Virus record (IMG/VR): IMGVR_UViG_3300036766_002274
Span: 1 to 54,402 of that record
DNA from: a virus
Length of the DNA stretch: 54,402 nucleotides
Reading direction: 5' to 3' (one strand)
The translations under genes were made by a program, and so were the position numbers. The notes under the pieces were generated by a model. That model searched no databases, had not been told where the DNA came from, and saw only the letters and a program-made list of their open reading frames with translations. This document shows positions 6,600-14,879 of this stretch, one piece after another (the first letter of the stretch is position 1; each line of letters opens with the position of its first letter).

Positions 6600-8606
6600 T
6601 TAGGCTCCCGAGTCCGCTCTGTCGAAGACCACGCTGGCTTCCATCTCTGCACCGCCAGCCACGACACCGGGCCGCTCATGCCGCGTCGGCCTGTACTTGA
6701 GTGTGCTCATCGAGACGTAGAAGCTGTTGCCCAAGAAGTCCTCGTAGAGCATCTGGCCCTCTTCGCTGCGCATGTTTTCGAGCTGCGTCTTGATGACAGG
6801 AGCTTTAAACGCAGACGGCTTGCCAGCGTTGTTCTCAACGTGGTCAGCCACGCGGATGCCAGCCCCGATGGTCGGAAGATACTTGAACCGCACACGCTGA
6901 TGATGGTCGAACACGCGCAGTACGGGCGTGCTCGCGCCGGTACTGGTCAGCCGCCAGCGCAGCACGATGCTGCGCGACGACACGTTGGCGTAGTCGAGCT
7001 TGGACAAAAGCACACCTGAGCCACCGGAGCCGGTGTCTCCCAGCGCAGTGAACGTCGCGCCGTTATCAAGGGAGTACGCGACCGCGACCTTGAAGGACGC
7101 ACCTGTCGTGCCTTCGGTCTGGAACGCCACCCAGAGGTGCCTCTTGCTCAGGCCGGGGAAGGCGGCGCGCGTGATGGAGGTGTATAGGTCGCCAGTCGTT
7201 GCGAAGCTTGTGCCGGTAGACTCATTGAAGTCGGCGGGAATCTCCATGATGTACGTGCTGGTGACACTGGAGATGGTCGTGCCCCAGTAGAGGCGTGTGC
7301 CCACGCCGTTCGGCGCTGCGGTGAGGCCGTAGTAGGTGCGACTGTTAGCGATGTATGTGTTGTCTTCCCATAGGCACTCGAACGCATATCGAGCCCCGGA
7401 GAGCTTGGTGCCCCGGAGAAGAACCACAGAGGCCACGGTGCGGAGGGTGGGGACACGTACCTGAGCAAGTACATAGACATACTGGTTGTCTGCTCCCAGT
7501 CCAAGGATGGACTGCACTGAGAACCCTGACTGCTTGGAGAGCTTCAGAGCCGGGTTGGCACCGGTGCCGGGGTCATAGGCGTAGACCTCGGGGCCGACCG
7601 AGTAGTAGAGGAGGTCGCCACCAGAGGTGACGAACTTGAAGTTCTCTGGGCTGGGCTTGTCCTTCCACTGCCAGAACGTCTCGGTGACGTTCTGCTGGGA
7701 ATCGATGGCGTAGCCCGCGCTCTGTTTAAAGGCGTAGAGGTAGTCGTTTGCGGCGAAGAGCTTCGTAAACGGGTAGGTACTGTCGCCCACCTCGGGGGCC
7801 GTGATGCTACCCACTGTTGCCGTGATGGGGCCAGCAGCGCCGTCAGTGGTCTGGTCAACCGTGTAGAAAATCTTCTGGGTATCCACTGCCGTGAAGAGCG
7901 TGCCACGCACGGGCACGGCAAACTTCGGCCTGCCGAGTGCATCCGAGTACGGAGAGTGGTCACGCTTCGTCGGTGACCACGTCGCGCCTGCCGTCACGTC
8001 AGCCTGCGTCCAGAAGTCCACCACGTTGGCGGCGACCTCGGTCGGCGTGCATATCACACCGATGCCATTGAAGACACAGAAGTCCGTGATTGGCTTCGCG
8101 TTCGGCTCAGTCCAGACCAGCACCCATGCCGTGGTACTGTCCGTGGTGATGCGCCTGTAGAGGTAGACGCTCGACCAGCAGAAGTCGTAGCGCGTCAGCG
8201 TGGCGTAGTTATAGTAGGTGTAGAACCCGACGATGGCCGTGCCTGCCGAGCTGGGCAGTGCTAGTGGCGTCAGCGCCGGTGGCGCAAGGTACGCGTGGCC
8301 GTCGATGTGTGTGACCACGCCTGAGCCCCACCAATAGCCAGAGCCGTTCTTGTAGTCGTACTCAAGCTGGCCGAGACCGGCAGTCCAGTCGCCCTGAGCG
8401 AATGGTGTGTCCTTCTCGACCTCGAACTCCTGATGAGACTGGAACTCATCAGAGCCGTCACGCCCACCGTAGAGCCGTGGCCCGCCGACCTCATCAATGG
8501 TGAGCTGCTTGGACTGCCCCTCTGGCGAGACCAGCATGAAGCCGTACGTGCCCGCATTGGCACCAGAAGCGATGGTGACCTGAACGTCCCAAGGGAATGC
8601 CGCCAC
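6600..8606 (-). CDS. Putative tail nozzle-like (beta-propeller-like) virion protein
   Basis: 668 aa starting with GTG at 8606, directly after the upstream stop. Almost entirely beta-rich, with repeated aromatic/Gly motifs (LYGGRDGSDEF, YAFKQSAGYAIDS, LLYYSVGPEVYAYDPGTG) spaced like propeller blades, and a C-terminal part resembling a jelly roll. Size, order after the connector gene and before the fibre gene, and fold character fit a podovirus nozzle (gp12/TTPB analogue). I do not see a diagnostic sequence motif, so this is inferred from context. Confidence 0.55.
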   Translation of the reverse strand: MAAFPWDVQVTIASGANAGTYGFMLVSPEGQSKQLTIDEVGGPRLYGGRDGSDEFQSHQEFEVEKDTPFAQGDWTAGLGQLEYDYKNGSGYWWGSGVVTHIDGHAYLAPPALTPLALPSSAGTAIVGFYTYYNYATLTRYDFCWSSVYLYRRITTDSTTAWVLVWTEPNAKPITDFCVFNGIGVICTPTEVAANVVDFWTQADVTAGATWSPTKRDHSPYSDALGRPKFAVPVRGTLFTAVDTQKIFYTVDQTTDGAAGPITATVGSITAPEVGDSTYPFTKLFAANDYLYAFKQSAGYAIDSQQNVTETFWQWKDKPSPENFKFVTSGGDLLYYSVGPEVYAYDPGTGANPALKLSKQSGFSVQSILGLGADNQYVYVLAQVRVPTLRTVASVVLLRGTKLSGARYAFECLWEDNTYIANSRTYYGLTAAPNGVGTRLYWGTTISSVTSTYIMEIPADFNESTGTSFATTGDLYTSITRAAFPGLSKRHLWVAFQTEGTTGASFKVAVAYSLDNGATFTALGDTGSGGSGVLLSKLDYANVSSRSIVLRWRLTSTGASTPVLRVFDHHQRVRFKYLPTIGAGIRVADHVENNAGKPSAFKAPVIKTQLENMRSEEGQMLYEDFLGNSFYVSMSTLKYRPTRHERPGVVAGGAEMEASVVFDRADSGA

Positions 8607-9779
8607 TTAGCGTGCGCCCCGGCCCCAGCGTGCTGGCTGCTGCCACATCCGCCGAGCTGGCCGTCCCGAGGAGAACGTGCCCTTGTAGTTCTCGAACATG
8701 CTCATATAGAACTTGGCCTGCTTCTCGTAGAACTCCCTGTCGGTCGAGGCAGCACGCGCAGGCATGCGCGCGTAGAGGTACTGAGCGGCCATGAAGATGA
8801 TGAGTTCGACCTGTGGGTCGAGCACCTCGACGCTGTCGCTGTCGTTGTAGAGCTGACTGAGCATCCCTGTGCCGCGAATCCTGATGCGGCGCACCGGCAG
8901 TGTCACCGGCGTGGTCGTGGTTGTAGCCGCCACGTAGGGGAGCTGGCGCTTGAACTCGATGGTGTGCTGGAGGCCATCTTTGATAGGCTCGAAGGCGACC
9001 TCGCGCCACGGCTGGCCCAGCCTGTCCGGGTACGTGGCCCGGTCTGCCGACTCCATCTCCACCTTGTCCACGGCTTTGATGTCGTTGGGCACGGCATAGC
9101 TGAAGATGTCTTCAGCGCTCAGGAAGCCCGTGTTGACGATGCTCTTGGAGAGCCTCGGGTAGCACGCTGCGATTGCCCAGTTGATAGCCTCGCGGTACTC
9201 GCCCGGTGTCCAGCGCTGTGTGACCTCGAAGGCCACGCCGCTGCCGACAGACGTGATAGCCGGGAAGAGCGTGAACACGCCACCAGCCTTGACGAATGCA
9301 GTGACCTCGGTCACCTCACCCAGTGCTGTGGAGTTGAAGTACTGGCCGACGAAGTAGCTGGTCGGGTTCTTGTAGATGTCAATCTGGTTGCAGTTAGCCG
9401 TGACGGTGTTCCCGGCAGAGGTCGTAGTCCCAGAGACAAGGTCGTTCGTCAGCTTGCCCAGCTTCTGACGAAGCGTGGCAAGTGTCGTGCCGCCACCGAA
9501 GTGGAACGGGGACGCGTCATTTAAAGCTGAGTAGGTGCTGCCGTTGTACGCACGAATCTTGCCCCACTGCCCGGCGTTGCCAGCAGCGTAGGAGAACGTA
9601 AAGCTGTAGACGGCTGTGCTGAGCGAGAGCGCCAGCGTAGTCGGAGACGAAGCCACGGCACTGTTGGCGTACACGCCGTCAGGAGTGTTGGACACCCAGA
9701 GCGTGACACTCGTGTAGCCCTGAGCTACGAGGTCTGTGACTTGAAGTTGGTCGATTGGGACGCGAACTGTGACTGACAC
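8607..9779 (-). CDS. Putative head-tail adaptor/tail tubular protein
   Basis: 390 aa from GTG 9779 (TAGTG overlap with the upstream stop). Residues 1-80 form a beta domain (a small Ig-like fold is possible). From about residue 95 it turns helical, with EYREAINWAIAACYPRLSKS, a beta insertion, then a long helix (VELIIFMAAQYLYARMP, EFYEKQAKFYMSMFENY) and an Arg-rich end (RPARRMWQQPARWGRGAR). This helical-bundle-plus-insertion plan resembles gp4/gp11 (TTPA) connectors. Its neighbour is the nozzle candidate. The call rests on topology and order. Confidence 0.55.
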   Translation of the reverse strand: MSVTVRVPIDQLQVTDLVAQGYTSVTLWVSNTPDGVYANSAVASSPTTLALSLSTAVYSFTFSYAAGNAGQWGKIRAYNGSTYSALNDASPFHFGGGTTLATLRQKLGKLTNDLVSGTTTSAGNTVTANCNQIDIYKNPTSYFVGQYFNSTALGEVTEVTAFVKAGGVFTLFPAITSVGSGVAFEVTQRWTPGEYREAINWAIAACYPRLSKSIVNTGFLSAEDIFSYAVPNDIKAVDKVEMESADRATYPDRLGQPWREVAFEPIKDGLQHTIEFKRQLPYVAATTTTTPVTLPVRRIRIRGTGMLSQLYNDSDSVEVLDPQVELIIFMAAQYLYARMPARAASTDREFYEKQAKFYMSMFENYKGTFSSGRPARRMWQQPARWGRGAR

Positions 9780-10846
9780 TAAGAAGCACTACCTGCATTC
9801 ATTCTATCACGAATGACGCTTCCTACGATTGGCTTCGACGGCGTTACCGTCGCACCTTGAGTGCGCGTAAACGTCGCTGACCCAGCCACCGGACGTGTGG
9901 ATGTCGCGCTAGCACCGCGTGTCATAGTGAACGTCACAGCACCACCGTGCAGGATTGCACGGAGATAGAGGATGGCGAGTTCGGTAATCTGCGCCGTGCT
10001 CATGCCTGAAGCATTTAAAGCGAGGAATGTCGGTGACGCGACCCTAATGGAGGTGGTGGCGATACCGCTCGCGCTCACCGTGAGCAAGCTCGGTGCGCCG
10101 ACTATTGCTGACGCAAGCCCCACGCCTGCCACACTGGACGGCACAAGGAACGCACGCGCTGGAGCCGTGAGCGTGGCTGCTGCCGTTGCCACACCGGTTG
10201 CGCTGATGGTCAGGAAGCCAAGCGCAGGAGACCAGACCACAACTGATGCCGTGGCTGTGCCATCAGCATTGAGCGTCAAGAGCGCTGGAGAGCGCACCGA
10301 GACTGAAGCTGTCGAGATGCCAGCGGCTGCGTTGGGAACAAGGAAGCCAGCCGTGCTCACCGCGAGAGCACCGGTGGCTACACCACCAGATGCCAGCGAG
10401 AGCAGTGCTGGGGCATTCACGCCAAGCGTAGCCGTGGCTGAGCCAGCCACGCCTTGCAGGGTGAGGATGCCGCCGACAGCGGTAACCGTGGCGGTAGCAG
10501 TCGCCACGCCTGCGGCAGTCATCGAGAGCAGGGCACGAGCGATGACAGTCGCGGCTGCCGTGGAAAGCCCGGCAGCCGTCATGTTGAGTAGGGCTGGTGA
10601 CCTCACGAGAGCACTTGCTGTCGCCGCGCCAGCGGGCGCACTGAGCGTGAGGAAGCCCTGAGACCGCACAAGCGCTGCTGCCGTGGCTACGCCAGCCGCT
10701 GTACCGGGAACAACAAGTGCTTTACTTGCGACGACAGCGGTTGCTGTCGCCACTCCTGCCGACACGCCAAACACAAGCGATGCTGGTGCTCTACCGGGTC
10801 GCCAAGTGTTCCGCCTGCTCGGGAAGCCACGTCCTGCGCGTGCCAT
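9779..10846 (-). CDS. Ala/Val-rich protein of about 13 tandem 21-aa repeats
   Basis: 355 aa. After a basic N terminus come about 13 degenerate repeats of 20-22 residues of the form LLxxxAxGVATAxAxVxSPA (for example LLSMTAAGVATATATVTA and FLTISATGVATAAATLTA), covering about residues 20-290. A Thr/Arg-rich tail follows (TFTMTRGASATSTRP, TFTRTQGATVTPSKP, itself a repeat). It is very poor in charged residues. It could be a solenoid or fibre-like virion part; no homologue is recognised. It lies between the Fn3-like decoration genes and the adaptor. Regular repeats of this kind can change copy number by recombination. Confidence 0.7.
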   Translation of the reverse strand: MARAGRGFPSRRNTWRPGRAPASLVFGVSAGVATATAVVASKALVVPGTAAGVATAAALVRSQGFLTLSAPAGAATASALVRSPALLNMTAAGLSTAAATVIARALLSMTAAGVATATATVTAVGGILTLQGVAGSATATLGVNAPALLSLASGGVATGALAVSTAGFLVPNAAAGISTASVSVRSPALLTLNADGTATASVVVWSPALGFLTISATGVATAAATLTAPARAFLVPSSVAGVGLASAIVGAPSLLTVSASGIATTSIRVASPTFLALNASGMSTAQITELAILYLRAILHGGAVTFTMTRGASATSTRPVAGSATFTRTQGATVTPSKPIVGSVIRDRMNAGSAS

Positions 10847-10852
10847 CTGGCC

Positions 10853-11176
10853 TTACCAGTTCGCCGCGCGCATAGCGGCCACAACTGAACGCCTACGGAC
10901 GAACATCCCCGACAGGGTGTACGTGGCCGTAAAACTCGTGTCCGTCCAGTTGGCCGCACCGTCGCGCGTCCTCACATAGCGAGTGTTCGCGCCGCTCGCC
11001 AGCCCAGCATCGTTGAATGTCGCTGTGGTAACCGGTGTGCCGCTTGTGCAGGTACCGCTCGTGAGCAGCGTCCCGCCGCCACTCGCAGCCGTGCGAATCT
11101 CGTAGCCCATCTCTGACGCGCCAGTTGAAGCCGCGTCGTTCGGGGTGAAGGTGACTGAGTAATCCTTGGTAGCCAC
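10853..11176 (-). CDS. Small Fn3/Ig-like domain protein
   Basis: 107 aa. Nearly all of it is one beta domain: GYEIRTAASGGGTLLTSG, then ATFNDAGLASG and TRYVRTRDGAANW. The same pattern forms the C-terminal domain of the next upstream gene (QYEVRTAPSGGGTLVASG ... YNASGLVDG ... LYVRCAN), so the two arose by duplication. It ends in a short basic tail. Virion surface decoration or tail attachment is likely from family habit. The gene abuts its paralogue. Confidence 0.65.
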   Translation of the reverse strand: MATKDYSVTFTPNDAASTGASEMGYEIRTAASGGGTLLTSGTCTSGTPVTTATFNDAGLASGANTRYVRTRDGAANWTDTSFTATYTLSGMFVRRRSVVAAMRAANW

Positions 11177-12076
11177 TTAGACCACCGGGCTCGGCGTCGT
11201 GCTGATGGTGGTTGACGCGGTAGGCGCGGTGTCGTCGCGCAGCAACGTAAACGATACATCGGAGCCCCACACTGGCGTTGCATTCGCGCAACGCACGTAG
11301 AGTGTCTGGGTACCGTCAACGAGACCTGATGCGTTGTAGGCTATCGTCTTTGCATTTGCACCACTTGCAGCGGCACCGGATGCAACGAGCGTACCGCCGC
11401 CGCTTGGCGCGGTACGCACCTCATATTGTGTGACATCTGCGCCTCCGGTAAAGTTCGCAGTCCATGGCGTGTTATTCACGCTTGTGCGCGTGAAACTACC
11501 ATAGCTGACAGAAACCCCGGATACACCATTGAGTAGTGGTTTGAGAGCAACAGACCAAGCGCCTACCGGGCCAGAAGTAGAGCCCCATGTCTTTGTGCCA
11601 GTTGCTCCAGTGGAGGGAAGGGCTAACTCGGCGATATAGGTCTGTGAAACAACCGACCTTTTGGTCATGCCGGATGGCGTGGTAGCAGACGTGACATTTG
11701 TGTCTGCATATGCGCACACCATCAGCGTATTGACTACGGTGGTGGTAAGTGACGGAGCAATCGCGCTAGCGTCCGTGCCGTCTGCGGAAACATTTATCGG
11801 ACTACTTGGGTTGCATCCGCTGTAAGTGACGGTATCTACGTAGTTCCCGGTGCTCCATGTATACGACGGCGCAGATGCCCCTCTCACAATGTACCAAAAA
11901 CTAGCCCACCACACGAACGTGTGCGTGGTGCCAACCTGCGTCCAGCCTGCTGGCCCGGTAGGCGCAGAGGCGATGGACATGATGCAGGCAACCACAACGT
12001 CGCCCTCTACGGTTCCGGCAGGCTCTGCGCCGATGTTGGAAGAACGGGAATCGGCACTCCGAAATGCAATCGCCAT
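11177..12076 (-). CDS. Virion protein: beta domain plus Fn3-like domain
   Basis: 299 aa. An N-terminal domain of about 185 residues has a jelly-roll look (VEGDVVVACIMSIASAP, GWTQVGTTHTF, VGAWSVALKPL), a type common in phage surface proteins. A C-terminal Fn3-like domain is shared with the 107-aa neighbour. It is Ser/Thr/Ala-rich with few charges. The first domain may bind carbohydrate, but no binding residues can be assigned. It lies in the row of small structural genes between capsid and connector. Confidence 0.6.
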   Translation of the reverse strand: MAIAFRSADSRSSNIGAEPAGTVEGDVVVACIMSIASAPTGPAGWTQVGTTHTFVWWASFWYIVRGASAPSYTWSTGNYVDTVTYSGCNPSSPINVSADGTDASAIAPSLTTTVVNTLMVCAYADTNVTSATTPSGMTKRSVVSQTYIAELALPSTGATGTKTWGSTSGPVGAWSVALKPLLNGVSGVSVSYGSFTRTSVNNTPWTANFTGGADVTQYEVRTAPSGGGTLVASGAAASGANAKTIAYNASGLVDGTQTLYVRCANATPVWGSDVSFTLLRDDTAPTASTTISTTPSPVV

Positions 12077-12080
12077 CTAG

Positions 12081-12374
12081 TTAGACCTTCGCGGGATAAC
12101 GCATCCCGACGAGCGCTGTCGTAAGCGGTGCAATGTCCGCGTCGCCAGCCGTGGCCTTATCGATGTCCAGCTTGAAGTGGTCAAGCAACTGCTGCCGTAG
12201 CGCGAGCCGACGTACGACAGGGGCCTGCACTGGGTCGAAGTCGATTCCGAGGTTGCCCGTTGAAACGACAGTGATAGTCGCAGGCTCAGTCGCGTCGTCA
12301 CGTAGCTCGTAGGCGACGTTCATCAGCCCCGGACTCATCCGTGTGACTGCGGTTATCTGGCAGTAGTAGGCCAC
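12081..12374 (-). CDS. Hypothetical structural-region protein
   Basis: 97 aa from GTG 12374, two bases after the upstream stop. The N-terminal half is beta (QITAVTRMSPGLMNVAYEL) and the C-terminal half helical (RRLALRQQLLDHFKLDIDKA). A copy of the TTTAAA word (12376-12381) covers the stop of the gene before it. The product is unrecognised; position suggests a minor virion or tail component. Confidence 0.6.
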   Translation of the reverse strand: MAYYCQITAVTRMSPGLMNVAYELRDDATEPATITVVSTGNLGIDFDPVQAPVVRRLALRQQLLDHFKLDIDKATAGDADIAPLTTALVGMRYPAKV

Positions 12375-12376
12375 CT

Positions 12377-12886
12377 TTAAACCTCGACCAGCATGTAGGC
12401 GATGGCATTCACCGCCGCAGCAGCCTTCACACGGATGCGCGCAAAGTCGCCGGGCTTCAGGTAGGGGCGTGTGCCCAGTGGGAACTGGAGCACATAGTTC
12501 GCAGCCGGGTCGATGAGCTGGCAGTCGAACATGCGGACTGCCGTGATAGTGCCCTCTGCACTGGCTGTGTAGCCCGTGGTGGCAGTTCCTACCTGAATCA
12601 GGTTGGTGGTAGGGTCGCCGCCCTGCACCGCCGCCTCGTCAAACTTGGTGATGCCAGCAAGAACATGAGCGGTCACAGTTGCGGCCACGTCTGTTGCCAG
12701 CAGCTCGCACTCGATGCCAGCAGCCATCGCTGCACCATCGAAGGAGATGCCCCACTCAACGATGTGGATGCCAAGCGTGGCGCTCGGCACCACCTGAAGT
12801 AGCGTCTTGATGCCAGTGCCTGTGGTGACTGCGACCTGCGATGCCGTGGTCGGCATCGGGCCGTTGTAAATCTTGTACTGGGCCAT
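12377..12886 (-). CDS. Putative virion structural protein
   Basis: 169 aa, almost wholly beta, beginning MAQYKIYNG and containing TLGIHIVEWGISFDG and YVLQFPLGTRPYLKPGDF. Short beta-sandwich proteins of this type are common next to capsid genes as decoration or fibre-head proteins. The start overlaps the upstream stop (TAATG). The stop TAA lies inside a TTTAAA word. Specific function not known. Confidence 0.6.
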   Translation of the reverse strand: MAQYKIYNGPMPTTASQVAVTTGTGIKTLLQVVPSATLGIHIVEWGISFDGAAMAAGIECELLATDVAATVTAHVLAGITKFDEAAVQGGDPTTNLIQVGTATTGYTASAEGTITAVRMFDCQLIDPAANYVLQFPLGTRPYLKPGDFARIRVKAAAAVNAIAYMLVEV

Positions 12887-13227
12887 TACACGCTCTCAGT
12901 GAGAGCTGTGGCATAGATGTTCAGGACGTAGTCAGCCGGGTACACGTACTCGTAGCACTCCGGGTTGAGCTGCGACGTGAGGCCCGAGACATTGGCCCAC
13001 TTGGCCGCAATCGTGTACGGGACTTTGTCCCACTTGCCGTCATTGCGCGTGAAGCGCAAGAAGCCCGAGCCCCTGAGTGCGGGTACCCACTTGTCCCGTG
13101 GCGTGCCCGCCTTTGAGCGGACAAAGCTGCCGTCTTCCTGTGGCTCGTAGCCGTACTCGGCCAGTGCGGAACTGGCGAGGACAAAGTCGTTCTGTGTGGT
13201 AGGCGTTGCTGGTTCTTCTGTGGTCAT
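12886..13227 (-). CDS. Hypothetical structural-region protein
   Basis: 113 aa. The N terminus is disordered (TTEEPATPTTQND). The middle is basic and aromatic (GSFVRSKAGTPRDKW, GFLRFTRNDGKWDKVPYT) and the end is beta (YEYVYPADYVLNIYAT). It is the start partner of a TAATG overlap with the next gene. No family is recognised. Genes on both sides look structural. Confidence 0.6.
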   Translation of the reverse strand: MTTEEPATPTTQNDFVLASSALAEYGYEPQEDGSFVRSKAGTPRDKWVPALRGSGFLRFTRNDGKWDKVPYTIAAKWANVSGLTSQLNPECYEYVYPADYVLNIYATALTESV

Positions 13228-13230
13228 GGG

Positions 13231-13641
13231 TTAGTCCTCGGTTACGACGAGCGCACCGATTGCCACGGTCGCCGGAGTGTTGGATGTGTCGATGACCTTG
13301 CTCGTGACAGTGCCCCAGTAGAGGATGTTGCCGCCGCCAGTCGTGATGAGGTCGCAGATAGCGAAGCCGATGACGGTACTGGTGCCGCCAGAGCAACCTG
13401 CAAAGGTGATAGCATTGCTGTTGGTCTTGGAACCAGCCGCAGCGGCAGATAGGTCAGCAGCGTTGATGATGATGCGGGCGTAACCGGTGTAGGTTGCCTC
13501 AGTGAGGGTGGCACCGGTGCTGGCGTCAGTCGGCACAGCCGTGCAGAGCGCGAGGTAGATGTTCGTCGGCATCGTGAACGCGCCGTCGCTCAGGCAGTGG
13601 TCGAGAACCTTGAGTTCGAGATAGTCGCTCTTCGAGGCCAT
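13231..13641 (-). CDS. Phage structural protein of the small tail-fibre-associated type
   Basis: 136 aa beginning MASKSDYLELKVLDHCLSDG and continuing PTNIYLALCTAVPTDAS and EATYTGYARI. This opening (YLELKVLDH...YLALCTAVPTDASTG) recurs in many tailed-phage proteins of 130-150 aa encoded among structural genes. I recognise the pattern but no exact function is established. The ATG shares its A with a TTTAAA word at 13641-13646. The 5' leader contains an 11-bp hairpin at 13668-13701. Confidence 0.68.
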   Translation of the reverse strand: MASKSDYLELKVLDHCLSDGAFTMPTNIYLALCTAVPTDASTGATLTEATYTGYARIIINAADLSAAAAGSKTNSNAITFAGCSGGTSTVIGFAICDLITTGGGNILYWGTVTSKVIDTSNTPATVAIGALVVTED

Positions 13642-13667
13642 TTAAAGGTGGGCTTTCTGTGTGTGGC

Positions 13668-13701
13668 GCAGTGGGGGACGAGTTCCGTCATCCCCCACTG
13701 C
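13668..13701 (-). other. Perfect 11-bp hairpin between structural genes
   Basis: GCAGTGGGGGA (13668-13678) and TCCCCCACTGC (13691-13701) pair perfectly around a 12-nt loop. The hairpin lies between the stop of the 165-aa gene and the start of the 136-aa gene. No T-run follows on the minus strand, so it is not a textbook terminator. mRNA processing, stability control or partial termination are the likely options. Confidence 0.7.
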
Positions 13702-13733
13702 GTGGGCGGGGTGGACGCCTTCTGTAGAAAGGC

Positions 13734-14231
13734 TTAGGTGACCGTTAGAACGGCATAGCCGATGTTGGACAGGTACCACTTCGCGCCATCGCAGATGACG
13801 CGGGCCGAGGCTCCAATCTTGTGCGATGCCGTGCTGAACGTACCGGTCGTGCCAGCGACAGTGGCCGTGGTGCCATCGTTGGAGACGAGTGTTCCAGCCG
13901 GGGCGGTGATTGCCATGTTGGCGTCAACGCCGTTGATGAACTCGAACCAGACGCCGTTGCTCGTCGCAACAGCCGGAAGGGTGAACGTCACCGCGCCGGT
14001 GTTCGTGGTGTAGAGCGCACCACACTCAGCCACAGGGCAGGTATAAGACGCAGCCTTGGCAATGGTGGGGCGCAGGAACGACGGGGACTGAGCGGCACCA
14101 TTCTTGGTGTAACTCACCTGACCGTTGCTGTTCGGCACGAACTGGGTGACGACGCCAGTGGCGTCTGTCAGTTCGAGATAGGACGCCGTATTCGCAATAC
14201 GGTTCGGGAGGACGCTGTCAACAGACGCCAT
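13734..14231 (-). CDS. Putative virion structural protein
   Basis: 165 aa. An N-terminal strand region (SYLELTDATGVVTQFVP) leads into a beta-rich domain (TGAVTFTLPAVATSNGVWFEF, NMAITAPAGTLVSNDG, ARVICDGAKWYLSNIGYA). The segment from AVTFTLP to KWYLSNIG resembles a short beta domain often found at ends of phage fibre or baseplate proteins. It is a free-standing gene here. Exact role unknown. Confidence 0.6.
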   Translation of the reverse strand: MASVDSVLPNRIANTASYLELTDATGVVTQFVPNSNGQVSYTKNGAAQSPSFLRPTIAKAASYTCPVAECGALYTTNTGAVTFTLPAVATSNGVWFEFINGVDANMAITAPAGTLVSNDGTTATVAGTTGTFSTASHKIGASARVICDGAKWYLSNIGYAVLTVT

Positions 14232-14247
14232 TTACTTCTTCGCTTTC

Positions 14248-14520
14248 TTATCCGTGCTCTTCTGGAGCCACGGCGGGAGTGTTTTGGTTCCGGGCTTTCC
14301 CGGTGCTGGCTTTGACTTGTTCGTCTTCGCGAACGGGTTCACCCGTTGGGGTGGCTTCGATGCCGCCATGGAGTTCCTCGATTGCCGCTTCGAGGCGGCG
14401 GATGTATTCACGAAGCTGGATGTTCTCGCTCACGAGATGAACCAGCGTGTTGTGTTCCTTGACGAGTGCTTCGAGCGTCATGTTCGCTGTCGGCTGCGAG
14501 CTGCCTTCTGAGCTACTCAC
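14248..14520 (-). CDS. Small coiled-coil protein
   Basis: 90 aa from GTG 14520, overlapping the upstream stop by 8 nt; ATG 14481 (77 aa) is an alternative and neither has a strong Shine-Dalgarno. A heptad-like helix is clear (LEALVKEHNTLVHLVSENIQ then LREYIRRLEAAIEELHGG), followed by a disordered, charged Pro/Glu/Lys tail. It could be a small scaffold or virion helper. No family is recognised. Confidence 0.55.
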   Translation of the reverse strand: MSSSEGSSQPTANMTLEALVKEHNTLVHLVSENIQLREYIRRLEAAIEELHGGIEATPTGEPVREDEQVKASTGKARNQNTPAVAPEEHG

Positions 14521-14812
14521 TGTCTTCGTCACCCTCGTCATCGCTGTCGCCGTCTTCGTAGCCGACCTCGACACCGTGGACAATGCTGTTGCCCTGTGCG
14601 AGCTTCCACACGTTGTAGCCCTTGGGGAGCTGCACCTCGTAGCCGAACTCTTCATCGAAGCGCTTGGCGCGCTCCGGGTACTGGGTCTTGCCGACACCGT
14701 TGATGAACTCAACACCCATGAACTTCCGCGTCAGCGGGATGGGCGTGCGGACAATGAACAGCGGTTTGCCGTCGAGGCGTGTGCGGTCGTGGCGGGTCTT
14801 TGCGATGGACAT
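14513..14812 (-). CDS. Small protein with acidic tail, capsid neighbourhood
   Basis: 99 aa. The N terminus is basic (SIAKTRHDRTRLDGK) and the centre is mixed alpha/beta (FMGVEFINGVGKTQYPERAK). The last 20 residues are almost all Asp/Glu/Gly/Ser (YEDGDSDDEGDEDSE). GAGGT lies about 9 nt before the ATG, and a TTTAAA word (14827-14832) lies just upstream. Capsid completion or decoration is plausible from position only. Confidence 0.6.
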   Translation of the reverse strand: MSIAKTRHDRTRLDGKPLFIVRTPIPLTRKFMGVEFINGVGKTQYPERAKRFDEEFGYEVQLPKGYNVWKLAQGNSIVHGVEVGYEDGDSDDEGDEDSE

Positions 14813-14840
14813 GGGAGCGGAACCTCTTTAAAGGACTTGC

Positions 14841-14872
14841 GCGGGGAGGACACGTTGGTGCGCCCTCCCCGC
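14841..14872 (-). other. Perfect 9-bp GC-rich hairpin upstream of a start site
   Basis: GCGGGGAGG (14841-14849) pairs with CCTCCCCGC (14864-14872) around a 14-nt loop. It falls between the 158-aa gene's stop at 14880 and the start at 14812. There is no U-run on the minus strand. It matches in style the hairpins at 13668-13701 and 16401-16428, each in the gap between late genes near the capsid, suggesting a shared mRNA-processing or dosage role. Confidence 0.65.
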
Positions 14873-14879
14873 TAGGGAG

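Noticed and set aside
8433-9524. 363-codon plus-strand frame opposite the nozzle and adaptor genes
   Set aside because: Crosses two real genes, no start signal, composition typical of an antisense shadow.
9972-10661. 229-codon plus-strand frame opposite the 13-repeat gene
   Set aside because: The repeats create regular antisense codons; no ribosome site and no independent features.
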